The translations under genes and the position numbers were made by a program. This document shows positions 43,958 through 53,469 of a stretch of 64,000 nt of DNA, in pieces; the first letter of the stretch is position 1, and each line of letters begins with the position of its first letter. This DNA comes from Sphingobacterium sp. CZ-2 (lineage in GTDB: Bacteria; Bacteroidota; Bacteroidia; Sphingobacteriales; Sphingobacteriaceae), in contig NZ_CP038159.1 of the NCBI RefSeq assembly GCF_004526235.1, positions 186,001-250,000 on the forward strand, given 5' to 3'. The notes below the pieces were generated by a model. It was given only the letters and a program-made list of their open reading frames with translations. It did no database searches and was not told where the DNA came from.

Positions 43958-45313
43958 CTACAAAACTTCCATTAACCTTTCAAAAGCCATCCCACGAGAG
44001 GCTTTCAACAAAATCATAAAATCCTTTATCGGATCCTTAACCAAAGCCGCTTTTGCTTCTTCCGTTGTTTCATAAAATTCAACCGCTTTTGTTTCATCAA
44101 CCATCAGGTTCTCTACATCCTTATCGCCCTCAACAACTTCATCCCTCAATCCAAAAAAAGCCTTTCCAACAAAAATCAATCTATCCAGTTCAACAGCTTT
44201 AGCTGCTGCAATAACCTTTCTATGCTCCTCCACACTCTGATCCCCCATTTCGAACATATCGCCCAATATCGCTGCTTTCCTCTCCGCCTTGATCACCTTA
44301 ATATTTTCAATTGCCGCCGCCATACTACTCGCATTCGCATTATAATAATCTGCAATAATAGTATTACCGTCAGTCTTTGTAATCTGTGAACGATTGTTCT
44401 GAGGCACATATCCCTCCAGCCCTGCATTAATCTCCTCCGCACTTAATCCAAAATGCAATCCCACCGCAACAGCAGCCAGCATGTTCTCCGTATTATAAGC
44501 CCCCGTTAAATGCGTATTCACCTCATGCGTTCCATTTTCCCCCCGCTCTTTCCAAAAAATAGTCAATAAAGGATCAGCAACCACCAATCCTCCCTGAACA
44601 TCATTCTTATCCGAAAAACCGTAATAAAAAATATCTTTCAACTTCCTATCCTCCGCCATCTTCATCAGAAATTCATTATCCCCTTGAACAAAAACCTGCC
44701 CATTATGCTCCTTAAGGTAATCATAAAGCTCTCCTTTGGTCTTCATCACTCCTTCAAAAGAACCAAACCCTTCCAGATGAGCCTTGCCCACATTGGTGAT
44801 CAGACCATGGCTTGGCTGCGCGATATGACATAGAAATTCAATTTCTCCCTGATGATTAGCACCCATTTCAATAATGGCCAGTTCCAGATCCTTTGGTAAG
44901 GAAAGAATAGTCAAAGGAACACCGATATGGTTGTTCAGGTTTCCCTTCGTAGCAAAAGCCTTGAATTTTTGGGAAAGGACGCTGTATAACAATTCCTTGC
45001 TGGTAGTTTTACCATTGGTTCCCGTAATCCCCACAAAAGGGATATCCAATTGTTTCCGATGATGTGTAGCCAAGGCCTGCAAACTGCTTAACACATCCTC
45101 TACCAGGATATAAGCGGGGCCATCCTGAACATATTCCCGATCATCCAGCACCACATATTTAGCCCCGGCCTCCAATGCTTTTTCGGCAAAGGTATTCCCA
45201 TTAAAAGATTCCCCTTTAAGGGCAAAAAATATACAGTCTTTAGTGATCTGACGCGTATCCGTACAGATGGATGGGTAGTCTAGGTAGATTTGATAAAGTT
45301 CAGCTATTTGCAT
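43958..45313 (-). CDS. murF: UDP-N-acetylmuramoyl-tripeptide--D-alanyl-D-alanine ligase MurF
   Basis: ATG 45311-45313 gives 451 residues (MQIAELYQIYLDYPS). The enzyme adds D-Ala-D-Ala to the UDP-MurNAc-tripeptide in the cytosol. Visible are the N-terminal TDTRQITKDCIFFALKGESFNGN region, the ATP loop GITGTNGKTTSKE, IEMGANHQGEI and NAYNTENM-like segments, and ADYYNANASSM further on. A -7 box precedes it. It is separated by a terminator from pfkA. No other mur genes are adjacent. Confidence 0.96.
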   Translation of the reverse strand: MQIAELYQIYLDYPSICTDTRQITKDCIFFALKGESFNGNTFAEKALEAGAKYVVLDDREYVQDGPAYILVEDVLSSLQALATHHRKQLDIPFVGITGTNGKTTSKELLYSVLSQKFKAFATKGNLNNHIGVPLTILSLPKDLELAIIEMGANHQGEIEFLCHIAQPSHGLITNVGKAHLEGFGSFEGVMKTKGELYDYLKEHNGQVFVQGDNEFLMKMAEDRKLKDIFYYGFSDKNDVQGGLVVADPLLTIFWKERGENGTHEVNTHLTGAYNTENMLAAVAVGLHFGLSAEEINAGLEGYVPQNNRSQITKTDGNTIIADYYNANASSMAAAIENIKVIKAERKAAILGDMFEMGDQSVEEHRKVIAAAKAVELDRLIFVGKAFFGLRDEVVEGDKDVENLMVDETKAVEFYETTEEAKAALVKDPIKDFMILLKASRGMAFERLMEVL

Positions 45314-45329
45314 CTCCAAAAATTTTAAA

Positions 45330-45337
45330 CAAAGGTA
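45330..45337 (-). promoter_or_regulatory. -7 promoter box of murF
   Basis: TACCTTTG on the minus strand lies 16 bp before the ATG at 45313 and matches TAnnTTTG. The box is downstream of the pfkA terminator. Confidence 0.6.
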
Positions 45338-45340
45338 TAA

Positions 45341-45377
45341 AATAAAAAATCCCGTTTCTTTTTTGGAAACGGGATTT
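45341..45377 (-). terminator. Intrinsic terminator of pfkA
   Basis: Stem AAATCCCGTTTC/GAAACGGGATTT with a 6-nt loop, followed on the minus strand by a T-rich run, 17 bp beyond the pfkA stop. Confidence 0.85.
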
Positions 45378-45393
45378 CAGGTATTTTTTTTCC

Positions 45394-46368
45394 TTACAAG
45401 GAAAGGATTTCGACGATCCGAGTAAGGTTGGTATTGATTTTATCAATATGCTTGATGGCTTTGTTGAACGGGGTAAATTGTACATTTCCACAGATCAATC
45501 CGGCCATTTCGCCTTTACGACCTTCGAGAAGTCCTTCTACCGCGGCAACACCCAAACGGCTAGCTAACACACGGTCCATACAGGTTGGTGATCCACCGCG
45601 TTGGATATGTCCCAATATGGAAACACGAACATCATAAGCAGGGAAGTTGGCCTTGATTTTTTCGGCAACGACCAATCCGCCTTCTTTATCACCTTCAGCA
45701 ACGATGATGATACGGGATGATTTGTTTTTTCTGGTTTTATCCAGGCGTTTCATGATGGCATCATAATCCACTTCCAGTTCTGGGATAAGCACGGCTTCAG
45801 CACCAGTACTGATACCTGAACGTAAAGCGATCAGACCGGAGTCGCGACCCATCACTTCCACCACAAATAGGCGGTCGTGGGACTCTGCGGTATCACGGAT
45901 CTTATCTACAGCATCCACTACGGTGTTGATGGCTGTATCATAACCGATCGTAAAGTCTGTACCATTCAAGTCATTATCGATGGTGCCGGGCATACCAATA
46001 ATAGGAATATCAAATTCTTCAATGAATTTGGATGCTCCTGTAAAGGTTCCGTCTCCACCAATAACCACTAAGGCATCAATATCATGTTTTTTAAGGTTTT
46101 CGTAAGCTTGTTTTCTTCCTTCGACAGTTCTGAATTCATCACTTCTTGCTGTTTTCAGGATGGTACCACCACGTTGGATGATATTGGCTACAGATTTAGC
46201 ATCCATCGCAATAATATCGCCCTGAACCATGCCATCGTATCCTCTACGGATACCAAACATGTTCATTCCATGGTAAATACCTGAACGGATAACTGCACGG
46301 ATACCGGCATTCATACCTGGAGAATCACCTCCAGAAGTTAAAACGGCAATGTTTTTAATGTTACTCAT
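45394..46368 (-). CDS. pfkA: 6-phosphofructokinase (ATP-dependent)
   Basis: This 324-residue protein has the PfkA motifs TSGGDSPGMNAGIRAV (N-terminal ATP site), GGDGTFTGA and PGTIDNDLNGTDFTIG. In the last, the Asp pair includes the catalytic base, and Gly-Asp-Gly before it fits ATP rather than pyrophosphate use. It phosphorylates fructose 6-phosphate in glycolysis. The length is standard. It is monocistronic with a -7 box and a terminator. Confidence 0.97.
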   Translation of the reverse strand: MSNIKNIAVLTSGGDSPGMNAGIRAVIRSGIYHGMNMFGIRRGYDGMVQGDIIAMDAKSVANIIQRGGTILKTARSDEFRTVEGRKQAYENLKKHDIDALVVIGGDGTFTGASKFIEEFDIPIIGMPGTIDNDLNGTDFTIGYDTAINTVVDAVDKIRDTAESHDRLFVVEVMGRDSGLIALRSGISTGAEAVLIPELEVDYDAIMKRLDKTRKNKSSRIIIVAEGDKEGGLVVAEKIKANFPAYDVRVSILGHIQRGGSPTCMDRVLASRLGVAAVEGLLEGRKGEMAGLICGNVQFTPFNKAIKHIDKINTNLTRIVEILSL

Positions 46369-46372
46369 ATGC

Positions 46373-46380
46373 CAAATATA
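46373..46380 (-). promoter_or_regulatory. -7 promoter box of pfkA
   Basis: TATATTTG on the minus strand lies 4 bp before the ATG at 46368. It matches TAnnTTTG and would give a near-leaderless transcript. Confidence 0.5.
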
Positions 46381-46418
46381 CCGATTTACTTACGTTTAAA
46401 ATGTATGATTATGTTAAC

Positions 46419-48134
46419 TTATTTCGCGTTGTATTTATCCAAACCTGATTGCAAGAATGCTTTGTAGCTAGCAATATCGTAATCCGCTCCACTGGTTGGA
46501 ACCAATAATTCACCATTATTATCCAATAAAGCATATAAAGGTTGTGAATTGGAGTTGAAACGCTCGATCTGTAGTTCCGAATTCTTCTTACTTACTTTGG
46601 TTACTTTTTTACCCGTGATTTTAGAGGTGTAATGCTCAGATTCCGGTAATTCCAAAGCACTATCATCCACATAAAGTTCAACTAGGATAAATTTCTCATT
46701 GATCATGGCTTTTACGCTTGGATCAGACCAAACGGTTGCTTCCATCTTACGACAGTTTACACAGTTCCAGCCTGTGAAATCGACCATAAGCGGTTTGTTC
46801 TGCGCTTTTGCTGCTGCTAAAGCTTCATCATAATCGTAATAAGGGTCCATTCCTTTCAAGGTTGTTCTTGGATGGAAATGGCTATAATATTTACGGCTAG
46901 AAGCATCGGCTGAACCTGCAGGAGCTGCATGACCTCCACCGCCACCGGCAGAAATATCAAAATCTTGGGTTCCGATCGGAGGAAGGAATGCTGAAATAGA
47001 TTTCAACGGTGCTCCCCACATACCAGGTACCATATACATCACAAAAGAGAATACGATAATGGCCAAGATTGTTCTTGGAACCGACATGAATTTCAGGTCG
47101 CTATCATGCGAGAATTTGATTTTTCCGATCAGGTATAGTCCCATCAAGCCAAAGATCACGATCCATAATGCTAGGAATACCTCACGGTCTAGGAATTGCC
47201 AGTTGTAGGCCAAATCGACATTCGAAAGGAATTTTAAGGCCAAAGCTAACTCTAAGAAACCTAATACCACTTTCACACTGTTTAACCAACCACCTGATTT
47301 AGGCATTGATTTCAACAGGGATGGGAACATCGCAAATAGTACGAAAGGAATAGCTAACGCGATCGAGAATCCCAACATACCAATGGCAGGACCTAAGCGA
47401 TCACCTTTTGTAGCCGCATCAACCAATAATGTACCAATAATTGGTCCTGTACAGGAGAACGATACTACCGCTAAACTTGCGGACATAAAGAAGAGACCTA
47501 TCAATCCACCTTTGTCTGATTTTGCATCAATTTTGTTGACAAAAGAACTTGGAAGGGTAATTTCGAATGCTCCTAAGAAAGAAGCTGCAAATACCACCAA
47601 GAGTAGGAAGAATAGGAAATTGAATATACCATTTGTAGAGAGGACATTCAGGGCATCGGCACCGAAAGCGATGGTAATCAACATACCTAAGGCTACATAG
47701 ATTACGATGATGAATAATCCGTAAAGGAAAGCTTGTTGAACAGCTTGTGCTGTGTTTCCTGATTTTTTGGTGAAGAAACTTACGGTCAAAGGAACCATTG
47801 GGAAGATACATGGCATTAAGAATGCAATAAATCCACCGATTAGCCCTTTAATGAAAATCCCCCACATGCTGGTGTCTTCCCCATCTGCATCAGATGGAGC
47901 AGCGGCAACAGTTGTAGTAGTTGTGTCTTGTGCACTGGTATCCTGACCATCGGAGAACTCTAGATCTCCAACATCAGTTAGCAATGTGTCATCAGATGTC
48001 GTTTGTTCTTCCCCCGAACTGAACTCGATATCATCTGTATTGATTAAAGAATCTTGTGAAAAACCTGCTAGAGGTGTGGTTAATGAAAGTAAAAGCCAAC
48101 ATGTGGCAATTAAAATATGTTTTAAATTGAACAT
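46419..48134 (-). CDS. dsbD: Thiol:disulphide interchange protein DsbD, membrane and thioredoxin domains
   Basis: This 571-residue protein has a signal peptide, a short acidic low-complexity linker (about 28-85), then eight hydrophobic helices with the membrane cysteines seen in LMPCIFPMVP and SFSCTGPIIG. The C-terminal thioredoxin-fold domain has the active site CVNCRKME. It carries electrons from cytosolic thioredoxin to the periplasm. The N-terminal DsbD-alpha domain is missing and is encoded by the next gene upstream, so DsbD is split into two proteins. Confidence 0.92.
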   Translation of the reverse strand: MFNLKHILIATCWLLLSLTTPLAGFSQDSLINTDDIEFSSGEEQTTSDDTLLTDVGDLEFSDGQDTSAQDTTTTTVAAAPSDADGEDTSMWGIFIKGLIGGFIAFLMPCIFPMVPLTVSFFTKKSGNTAQAVQQAFLYGLFIIVIYVALGMLITIAFGADALNVLSTNGIFNFLFFLLLVVFAASFLGAFEITLPSSFVNKIDAKSDKGGLIGLFFMSASLAVVSFSCTGPIIGTLLVDAATKGDRLGPAIGMLGFSIALAIPFVLFAMFPSLLKSMPKSGGWLNSVKVVLGFLELALALKFLSNVDLAYNWQFLDREVFLALWIVIFGLMGLYLIGKIKFSHDSDLKFMSVPRTILAIIVFSFVMYMVPGMWGAPLKSISAFLPPIGTQDFDISAGGGGGHAAPAGSADASSRKYYSHFHPRTTLKGMDPYYDYDEALAAAKAQNKPLMVDFTGWNCVNCRKMEATVWSDPSVKAMINEKFILVELYVDDSALELPESEHYTSKITGKKVTKVSKKNSELQIERFNSNSQPLYALLDNNGELLVPTSGADYDIASYKAFLQSGLDKYNAK

Positions 48135-48162
48135 AATTATTAGTTTATCGCGGCAAAGCTAA

Positions 48163-48190
48163 GAAAAAGGCAGGGAACCCTGCCTTTTTA
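48163..48190 (-). terminator. Palindromic terminator between the two DsbD genes
   Basis: AAAAAGGCAGGG and CCCTGCCTTTTT, separated by only two bases, form an almost continuous palindrome between the two genes. On the minus strand it follows the alpha-domain gene with a T-run, so expression of the two halves may not be equal. Confidence 0.7.
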
Positions 48191-48211
48191 GATAAGATAT
48201 TTTATAATATT

Positions 48212-48664
48212 TTACTTGATTGTTACAGCAAATTCGTACTCATCTGGTGGAAGACAACGTTCTTTGTCACATACCATGAAGGTAGCAGTACCTTTAACTT
48301 TGGTAGGTTTACCATTAGCTAAATTAACTTTTTGTTGGAAAATCACTTCTCCGTTGTAGTAAGGAACATTCATTTTGAAGGTTTCCTCGTACTTAGATTT
48401 TGGTGCTTTCGCTGCAACTTTACCGTTTAATTTTGCACCATTGTCTGCAGTGATGTTGAATTCGGTAGCAATTGGGCCTCCTTCAGGAACACTTAACCCG
48501 TAGATATGCCATCCTTCATCTACTTTCGCTTTGATAAAAACAACCGCTTCCTTAGCGTTGATTTTCTTCGTAGCAACCGACCATTCTACTGGTTTCAATA
48601 CCTGCGCAAATGCACCTGAAATGGCGAATAGTACGAAGGCAATTAATAAATTTATTTTTTTCAT
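48212..48664 (-). CDS. DsbD alpha-domain protein (periplasmic thiol partner)
   Basis: This 150-residue protein has a signal peptide (1-20). It is a stand-alone DsbD N-terminal domain, with EGWHIYGLSVPEGGPIATEF near 50-70 and the redox pair Cys-x5-Cys in MVCDKERCLPP, equivalent to the DsbD-alpha active site. It should receive electrons from the DsbD thioredoxin domain and pass them to substrates. It lies upstream of the membrane half in the same direction. Confidence 0.88.
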   Translation of the reverse strand: MKKINLLIAFVLFAISGAFAQVLKPVEWSVATKKINAKEAVVFIKAKVDEGWHIYGLSVPEGGPIATEFNITADNGAKLNGKVAAKAPKSKYEETFKMNVPYYNGEVIFQQKVNLANGKPTKVKGTATFMVCDKERCLPPDEYEFAVTIK

Positions 48665-48748
48665 AAAAAACCGTTTGTGTAATTGACTATTAATTTTTAA
48701 TATAGTTTAATTCAAAGTTAGAATAATATGTTTCAAAGTTTGTCATAT

Positions 48749-49558
48749 TTAGTTATTTTTTTTTCGAGTGTAATCAATTTTTTGCAAATGAAATACGACT
48801 TCTTTGAACTGGTAACTTTTTAACTCACTGGCACTTTCTATATATATAAGGCCATTTCTGTCCACTTTTCTGATTATTCCTTCGAATTGTATATCATTAG
48901 ACGTGTAAATAGCTGGAATGTCCCTTTGAAAAAGTAATTTGTTGTAAAGATTCAATAATTCCTCTTCTGTAATTTTCTCCGATTTAAAAGCATCGTATTT
49001 ATTTTGAATGGATTGCAGGAGCTCTTCGCATGCTTTTACCAGATCGTGGATTTCATATCCGGTCTCTTTTAAAAGAGAGCTGGCGGTTGCTTTGATTTCC
49101 TGTGGAAATTCCTGTTGATTGACGTTGATGCCTATGCCAATTATGGCATGATTTATCGCTTTCGAGGTAATACTGTTCTCGATCAGGATTCCCGCTATTT
49201 TTTTTCCGTTCAAGAGAATATCGTTCGGCCATTTAATTTCTGCATCAATCTGAAGACTTTTCAACCAATCGATGATCCCTAAACTGATCAGCATATTCAA
49301 CAAGAAATGATCTTGCAAGCTTAGGAATTTTGGATAGAGCAAGGTGCTTACGGTAATGTTTTTATTTGGCGGAACGGTCCATACATTGCCTCTTTGGCCT
49401 CTTCCATGGGTCTGATGCCTTGCCATTATGGCAGTCCATTCTGGTAATGGCTTGAAATTTGACAGTTGAGATTTTAAATAATCATTTGTTGAGCCAATTT
49501 GCTCCAAAACAATTATCTTTTGGCGTAGTGAATCTCCCGAAAATGTGTTATTTTGCAA
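48749..49558 (-). CDS. birA: Biotin--[acetyl-CoA-carboxylase] ligase
   Basis: This 269-residue protein lacks an N-terminal HTH, so it is a ligase only, not a repressor. It has EQIGSTNDYLK, ARHQTHGRGQRGNVW, IKWPNDILLNGKKIAGIL and the C-terminal FEGIIRKVDRNGLIYIE domain. It attaches biotin to the carboxylase carrier protein via biotinyl-AMP. The only candidate start is TTG at 49556-49558, as an in-frame stop lies shortly upstream and the next ATG falls inside the conserved domain. Divergent from rsfS with a 48-bp gap. Confidence 0.94.
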   Translation of the reverse strand: MQNNTFSGDSLRQKIIVLEQIGSTNDYLKSQLSNFKPLPEWTAIMARHQTHGRGQRGNVWTVPPNKNITVSTLLYPKFLSLQDHFLLNMLISLGIIDWLKSLQIDAEIKWPNDILLNGKKIAGILIENSITSKAINHAIIGIGINVNQQEFPQEIKATASSLLKETGYEIHDLVKACEELLQSIQNKYDAFKSEKITEEELLNLYNKLLFQRDIPAIYTSNDIQFEGIIRKVDRNGLIYIESASELKSYQFKEVVFHLQKIDYTRKKNN

Positions 49559-49606
49559 AAAGAAAGAGTTTTAATAAAATATTTATCAAAAGTATAATAT
49601 TTCTTA

Positions 49607-49981
49607 ATGAGTAAAAACAAAAAAGGTTCCTTATCAGAAAAGCTTGCAGACATTGTGATTCATGGGATGCAGGAAAAAAAAGGAAACGAAATAGTGCGGT
49701 TGGATATGCGGGAAGTTAATGGGACATTGTCCGATTATTTTGTAATCTGCCATGCCGACTCCACGGCACAAGTAAATGCTATCGCAAAAAGTGTAGAAGA
49801 CGAAGTTTATAAGGCTTTTAACCAAGATCCATGGCATAAAGAAGGCCAAGGGAATGGGGAATGGATTTTATTGGACTTTGTGGATGTTGTAGTTCACATT
49901 TTCCAAACGGAAAAACGTTCGCATTATCGGATGGAAGACCTTTGGGGCGATGCAGAAGCAAGCAGCTATCAGAGCGCTTAA
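49607..49981 (+). CDS. rsfS: Ribosomal silencing factor RsfS
   Basis: This 124-residue protein has the family signatures LDMREVNGTLSDYFVICHADS, HKEGQGNGEWILLDFVDVVVHIF and SHYRMEDLWGDA (in outline). It binds large-subunit protein uL14 and blocks subunit joining when nutrients are low. It is the first gene of rsfS-ftsH, 35 bp apart, an arrangement common in Bacteroidota. Confidence 0.96.
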   Translation: MSKNKKGSLSEKLADIVIHGMQEKKGNEIVRLDMREVNGTLSDYFVICHADSTAQVNAIAKSVEDEVYKAFNQDPWHKEGQGNGEWILLDFVDVVVHIFQTEKRSHYRMEDLWGDAEASSYQSA

Positions 49982-50016
49982 GAATTGATTGTATAGAAAC
50001 GTAGTATAGAGAATAA

Positions 50017-52095
50017 ATGAAGAAAGTTCCAAGTAAGAAGATTACGCCAATGCCACCAAAATTTAATATGATATGGCTTTGGATAGCAATTTTTATTGGT
50101 TTTTTTGGGCTCCAGTATTTGTTTAGTGGTGAGGGAGCTAAAAAGATAACCTATAAAGAATTTGAAACGAAATCCCTGATCCCAGGTGATGTCGATAAAT
50201 TGATTGCCTATAAAAATGGGGAATTGTGGGATGTAGAAGTATATATTAAACAGGATCGTTTAGCAGAAGAGAAATATAAGGATGTTGCTCCAAAAGGCAA
50301 TTCATTGAACTTCAGCAAAACGCAAAGCCCACAATATGTATTTTCGGAAGCAAATGCCGAAGCATTAGAGAATAAATTAAAAGCATCACAGGATAGCCTA
50401 GCGGCTAACCAACCTCGTGTTGGAGTTAGCTTCGAAGACCGTTCAAACCCTTGGGCGGGATGGTTCGTATCCTTCATGTTGCCATTGTTGATCATTGTTG
50501 CCATCTGGATTTTCTTGATGCGCAGAATGAACGGTGGAGCAGGGGGTGGCGGCGGTGCCATTTTTAATATCGGTAAATCGAAAGCACAACTTTTCGACAA
50601 AGAATCTCAGATCAACATCACCTTCAACGATGTTGCTGGATTGGAAGAGGCAAAACAAGAGGTCATGGAAATCGTGGATTTCTTGAAAAACCCGAAGAAA
50701 TATACCGATTTAGGAGGTAAGATCCCTAAAGGAGCGCTATTAGTAGGCCCTCCGGGAACCGGTAAAACCTTGTTGGCGAAAGCAGTAGCAGGCGAAGCGC
50801 AAGTACCTTTCTTCTCCTTGTCAGGTTCTGACTTCGTGGAGATGTTCGTAGGTGTTGGGGCATCCCGTGTTCGCGATTTGTTCAAGCAAGCAAAAGAAAA
50901 AGCGCCATGTATCATCTTTATTGATGAGATCGATGCGATCGGACGTGCTCGTGGAAAGAATTCCATTATGGGCGGAAATGACGAGCGTGAAAATACGTTG
51001 AACCAGTTATTGGTGGAGATGGATGGTTTCGGAACCAACGTTGGGGTGATCATCCTGGCGGCTACCAACCGTTTAGATGTACTGGATTCGGCTTTATTGC
51101 GTCCAGGACGTTTTGATAGACAGATTTCGATCGATAAACCAGATTTGATCGGTCGTGAACATATCTTTAATGTACACTTGAAGCCATTGAAATTGGCGGA
51201 AGAGGTTGATGCGAAGAAATTATCGGCACAGACCCCAGGTTTTGCTGGTGCAGAAATTGCGAACGTATGTAACGAGGCAGCCTTGATTGCAGCTCGTAAG
51301 AACAAGAAAGCAATTGAAATGCAGGATTTCCAAGATGCAATTGATCGCGTAATTGGTGGTTTGGAGAAAAAGAATAAAATCATCTCTCCGGATGAGAAAA
51401 AGATCGTGGCTTACCACGAGGCAGGTCACGCGATTGCGGGTTGGTTCCTGGAACATGCGGACCCTTTGGTTAAAGTTTCCATTGTTCCACGTGGAGTTGC
51501 TGCCTTAGGCTATGCCCAATATCTGCCAAAAGAGCAGTTTTTATACACCACTGAGCAGTTGATTGACAGTATGTGTATGACAATGGGTGGTCGTGTTGCG
51601 GAGGATATTACTTTTGGAAGAATATCTACCGGTGCACAGAACGACTTAGAGCGTATCACCAAATTGGCTTATGCAATGACGGCGGTTTACGGTATGAACC
51701 ACAAAGTGGGGAATGTCTCTTTCCGTGATAGCTCTGGCGATAGCCAATTCCAAAAACCATATTCCGATCAAACGGCAGAGTTGATCGATGATGAGGTGAG
51801 AACATTGATCTCTGAAGTTTACGAGCGTACGAAACAATTGTTGCTGGAGAAACAAGAGGGATTGATCAGAATCGCAGAGAAATTATTGGAAAAAGAAATC
51901 CTTTTCCAAGCAGATCTGGAGGAAATCTTAGGAAAGCGTCCATTTGCCAATAAAACCACTTACGATGAATTCGTGAATGGTGGGGCTGATGGTGGCGGTG
52001 TTCCTCAAACGGATCTTCCGATTCCGACAGGCGATGTGGATGATGCAGAACAAGCAGCAGACAACAAGCCTAATACAAATTCTGAAAATATTTAA
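50017..52095 (+). CDS. ftsH: ATP-dependent zinc metalloprotease FtsH
   Basis: This 692-residue membrane protease has membrane helices at about 17-36 and 147-165, Walker A GPPGTGKT (244-251) and Walker [12 protein letters not shown]. The second region of homology contains [20 protein letters not shown], and the zinc site is HEAGH (467-471). It degrades membrane and cytosolic proteins. The acidic Asn/Asp-rich C-terminal tail (about 645-692) is variable. It is followed by a terminator. Confidence 0.97.
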   Translation: MKKVPSKKITPMPPKFNMIWLWIAIFIGFFGLQYLFSGEGAKKITYKEFETKSLIPGDVDKLIAYKNGELWDVEVYIKQDRLAEEKYKDVAPKGNSLNFSKTQSPQYVFSEANAEALENKLKASQDSLAANQPRVGVSFEDRSNPWAGWFVSFMLPLLIIVAIWIFLMRRMNGGAGGGGGAIFNIGKSKAQLFDKESQINITFNDVAGLEEAKQEVMEIVDFLKNPKKYTDLGGKIPKGALLVGPPGTGKTLLAKAVAGEAQVPFFSLSGSDFVEMFVGVGASRVRDLFKQAKEKAPCIIFIDEIDAIGRARGKNSIMGGNDERENTLNQLLVEMDGFGTNVGVIILAATNRLDVLDSALLRPGRFDRQISIDKPDLIGREHIFNVHLKPLKLAEEVDAKKLSAQTPGFAGAEIANVCNEAALIAARKNKKAIEMQDFQDAIDRVIGGLEKKNKIISPDEKKIVAYHEAGHAIAGWFLEHADPLVKVSIVPRGVAALGYAQYLPKEQFLYTTEQLIDSMCMTMGGRVAEDITFGRISTGAQNDLERITKLAYAMTAVYGMNHKVGNVSFRDSSGDSQFQKPYSDQTAELIDDEVRTLISEVYERTKQLLLEKQEGLIRIAEKLLEKEILFQADLEEILGKRPFANKTTYDEFVNGGADGGGVPQTDLPIPTGDVDDAEQAADNKPNTNSENI

Positions 52096-52107
52096 TCAAA
52101 TCATAGA

Positions 52108-52143
52108 CAGACAAGGCTTTCCCAAACCTTGTCTGTTTTTTTT
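52108..52143 (+). terminator. Intrinsic terminator after ftsH
   Basis: The 9-bp stem CAGACAAGG/CCTTGTCTG is followed by eight T residues, 13 bp after the ftsH stop. Confidence 0.9.
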
Positions 52144-52178
52144 ATAGCTATTGTTAGCTTTTTGTTTTATATTATAGC

Positions 52179-52826
52179 ATGAACACCCGAAATACCACGG
52201 CGAAAGAGAAGATGTTGAAGAAGATCCGTCAGGCACTTCTTCAGAAGAAGGAGAACCCTCATCCTATGTTTGAGGAGACCCCGCTGTATAAGGACGAGGA
52301 AGAACCGTTGGACGTCACTTTTGCCCGTGAATTCACGCAGGTATCGGGAAAGTTTGTGTATTGTGATGGAGAGATCAATCTGATCGAAAATCTGATCATT
52401 TTGGTGGAGAAGCTGGAAATTTCTAAGCTATATGTTTGGGAAAAGACTGTTCAACAGTTGTTGGATCAGTATGGTTTCCCTTATCGAAGCACGCAAGTGA
52501 ATTTTGAGGAGGTGGAAGCCAGTATTACGGGTTGTGAAGCACTGATCGCCTGTAATGGAAGCATCATGCTGAGCAATGCCAATGAATCGGGACGCCGGTT
52601 GAGCGTTTATCCACCGGTACATATTGTGATTGCAAGAGCCTCTCAATTGGTGATGGACCTGAAGCACGGAATGGCGGTGGTTCGTCAAAAATATGGAGCA
52701 GACCTGCCTTCCATGATCAGTACCATCACAGGGCCTAGCCGAACTGCCGATATCGAAAAGCGTTTGGTGCTTGGTGCCCATGGACCTAAAGAACTTTATT
52801 TATTTTTACTCGAAGACCGTTTTTAA
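52179..52826 (+). CDS. LUD domain protein (LutC-like)
   Basis: This 215-residue cytosolic protein is of the LUD/DUF162 family: EKMLKKIRQALLQKKEN at the start, then EASITGCEALIACNGSIML near 109-127 and ITGPSRTADIEKRLVLGAHGPKELYL at the C-terminus. LutC-type proteins take part in lactate oxidation, but a lone LUD gene without lutA/lutB suggests another role. It abuts the rhomboid gene with no gap (stop then ATG). Confidence 0.85.
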   Translation: MNTRNTTAKEKMLKKIRQALLQKKENPHPMFEETPLYKDEEEPLDVTFAREFTQVSGKFVYCDGEINLIENLIILVEKLEISKLYVWEKTVQQLLDQYGFPYRSTQVNFEEVEASITGCEALIACNGSIMLSNANESGRRLSVYPPVHIVIARASQLVMDLKHGMAVVRQKYGADLPSMISTITGPSRTADIEKRLVLGAHGPKELYLFLLEDRF

Positions 52827-53456
52827 ATGTTAGCTTATTATCTTTTTAATCTACCTGTTGCCAGTGTTATTTTTGCCCTTACTATCGGATTGAGCATTTA
52901 TGTTTTTGCAAATCCGCAATGGTATGGCAAATTGATGTTGCATCCTTATAGTATTTCAAGAGATAAGAAATATGCCTATCTGATCTTTACCAGTGGGCTT
53001 ATCCATAAAGATTGGATGCACCTGATCTTTAACATGATTACCTTCTACTATTTCGGTTTCGGACTGGAAGCTATTTTTGTTGCACAATTAGGGGTTTTGG
53101 GGCATGTGATGTTTGCGGTATTATACATTGTGGCATTGGTGCTGAGCGATATTCCTACGATCATGAGGCATAAGGATAATTATGGTTACCATAGTTTAGG
53201 CGCTTCTGGAGCTATTTCTGCAGTGCTGTTCAGTTATATTTTATTTAACCCACTTACTAAGCTTTATATCTTTTTTGCCCTTCCGCTTCCGGCTTTTTTA
53301 TTCGCTGGTTTGTATTTGGTGTATTGTATATGGGCTTCCAAGAATTCCAATGATGGGATCAATCATGATGCGCATTTATTTGGCGCATTGACGGGATTGG
53401 TGCTTACTATTCTGATGTTCCCTGGAATTATCAATCATTTTATTGGGCAGTTTTAA
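52827..53456 (+). CDS. Rhomboid family intramembrane serine protease
   Basis: This 209-residue protein has about six membrane helices. The catalytic Ser127 is in GASG (125-128) and the His in DAHLFGALTG is residue 183. The conserved HLIFNM region is present near 65-70. It cuts other proteins inside the membrane. The start directly follows the LUD stop, so coupling is likely. Its substrates are unknown. Confidence 0.9.
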   Translation: MLAYYLFNLPVASVIFALTIGLSIYVFANPQWYGKLMLHPYSISRDKKYAYLIFTSGLIHKDWMHLIFNMITFYYFGFGLEAIFVAQLGVLGHVMFAVLYIVALVLSDIPTIMRHKDNYGYHSLGASGAISAVLFSYILFNPLTKLYIFFALPLPAFLFAGLYLVYCIWASKNSNDGINHDAHLFGALTGLVLTILMFPGIINHFIGQF

Positions 53457-53469
53457 GAAGTATTCTATT

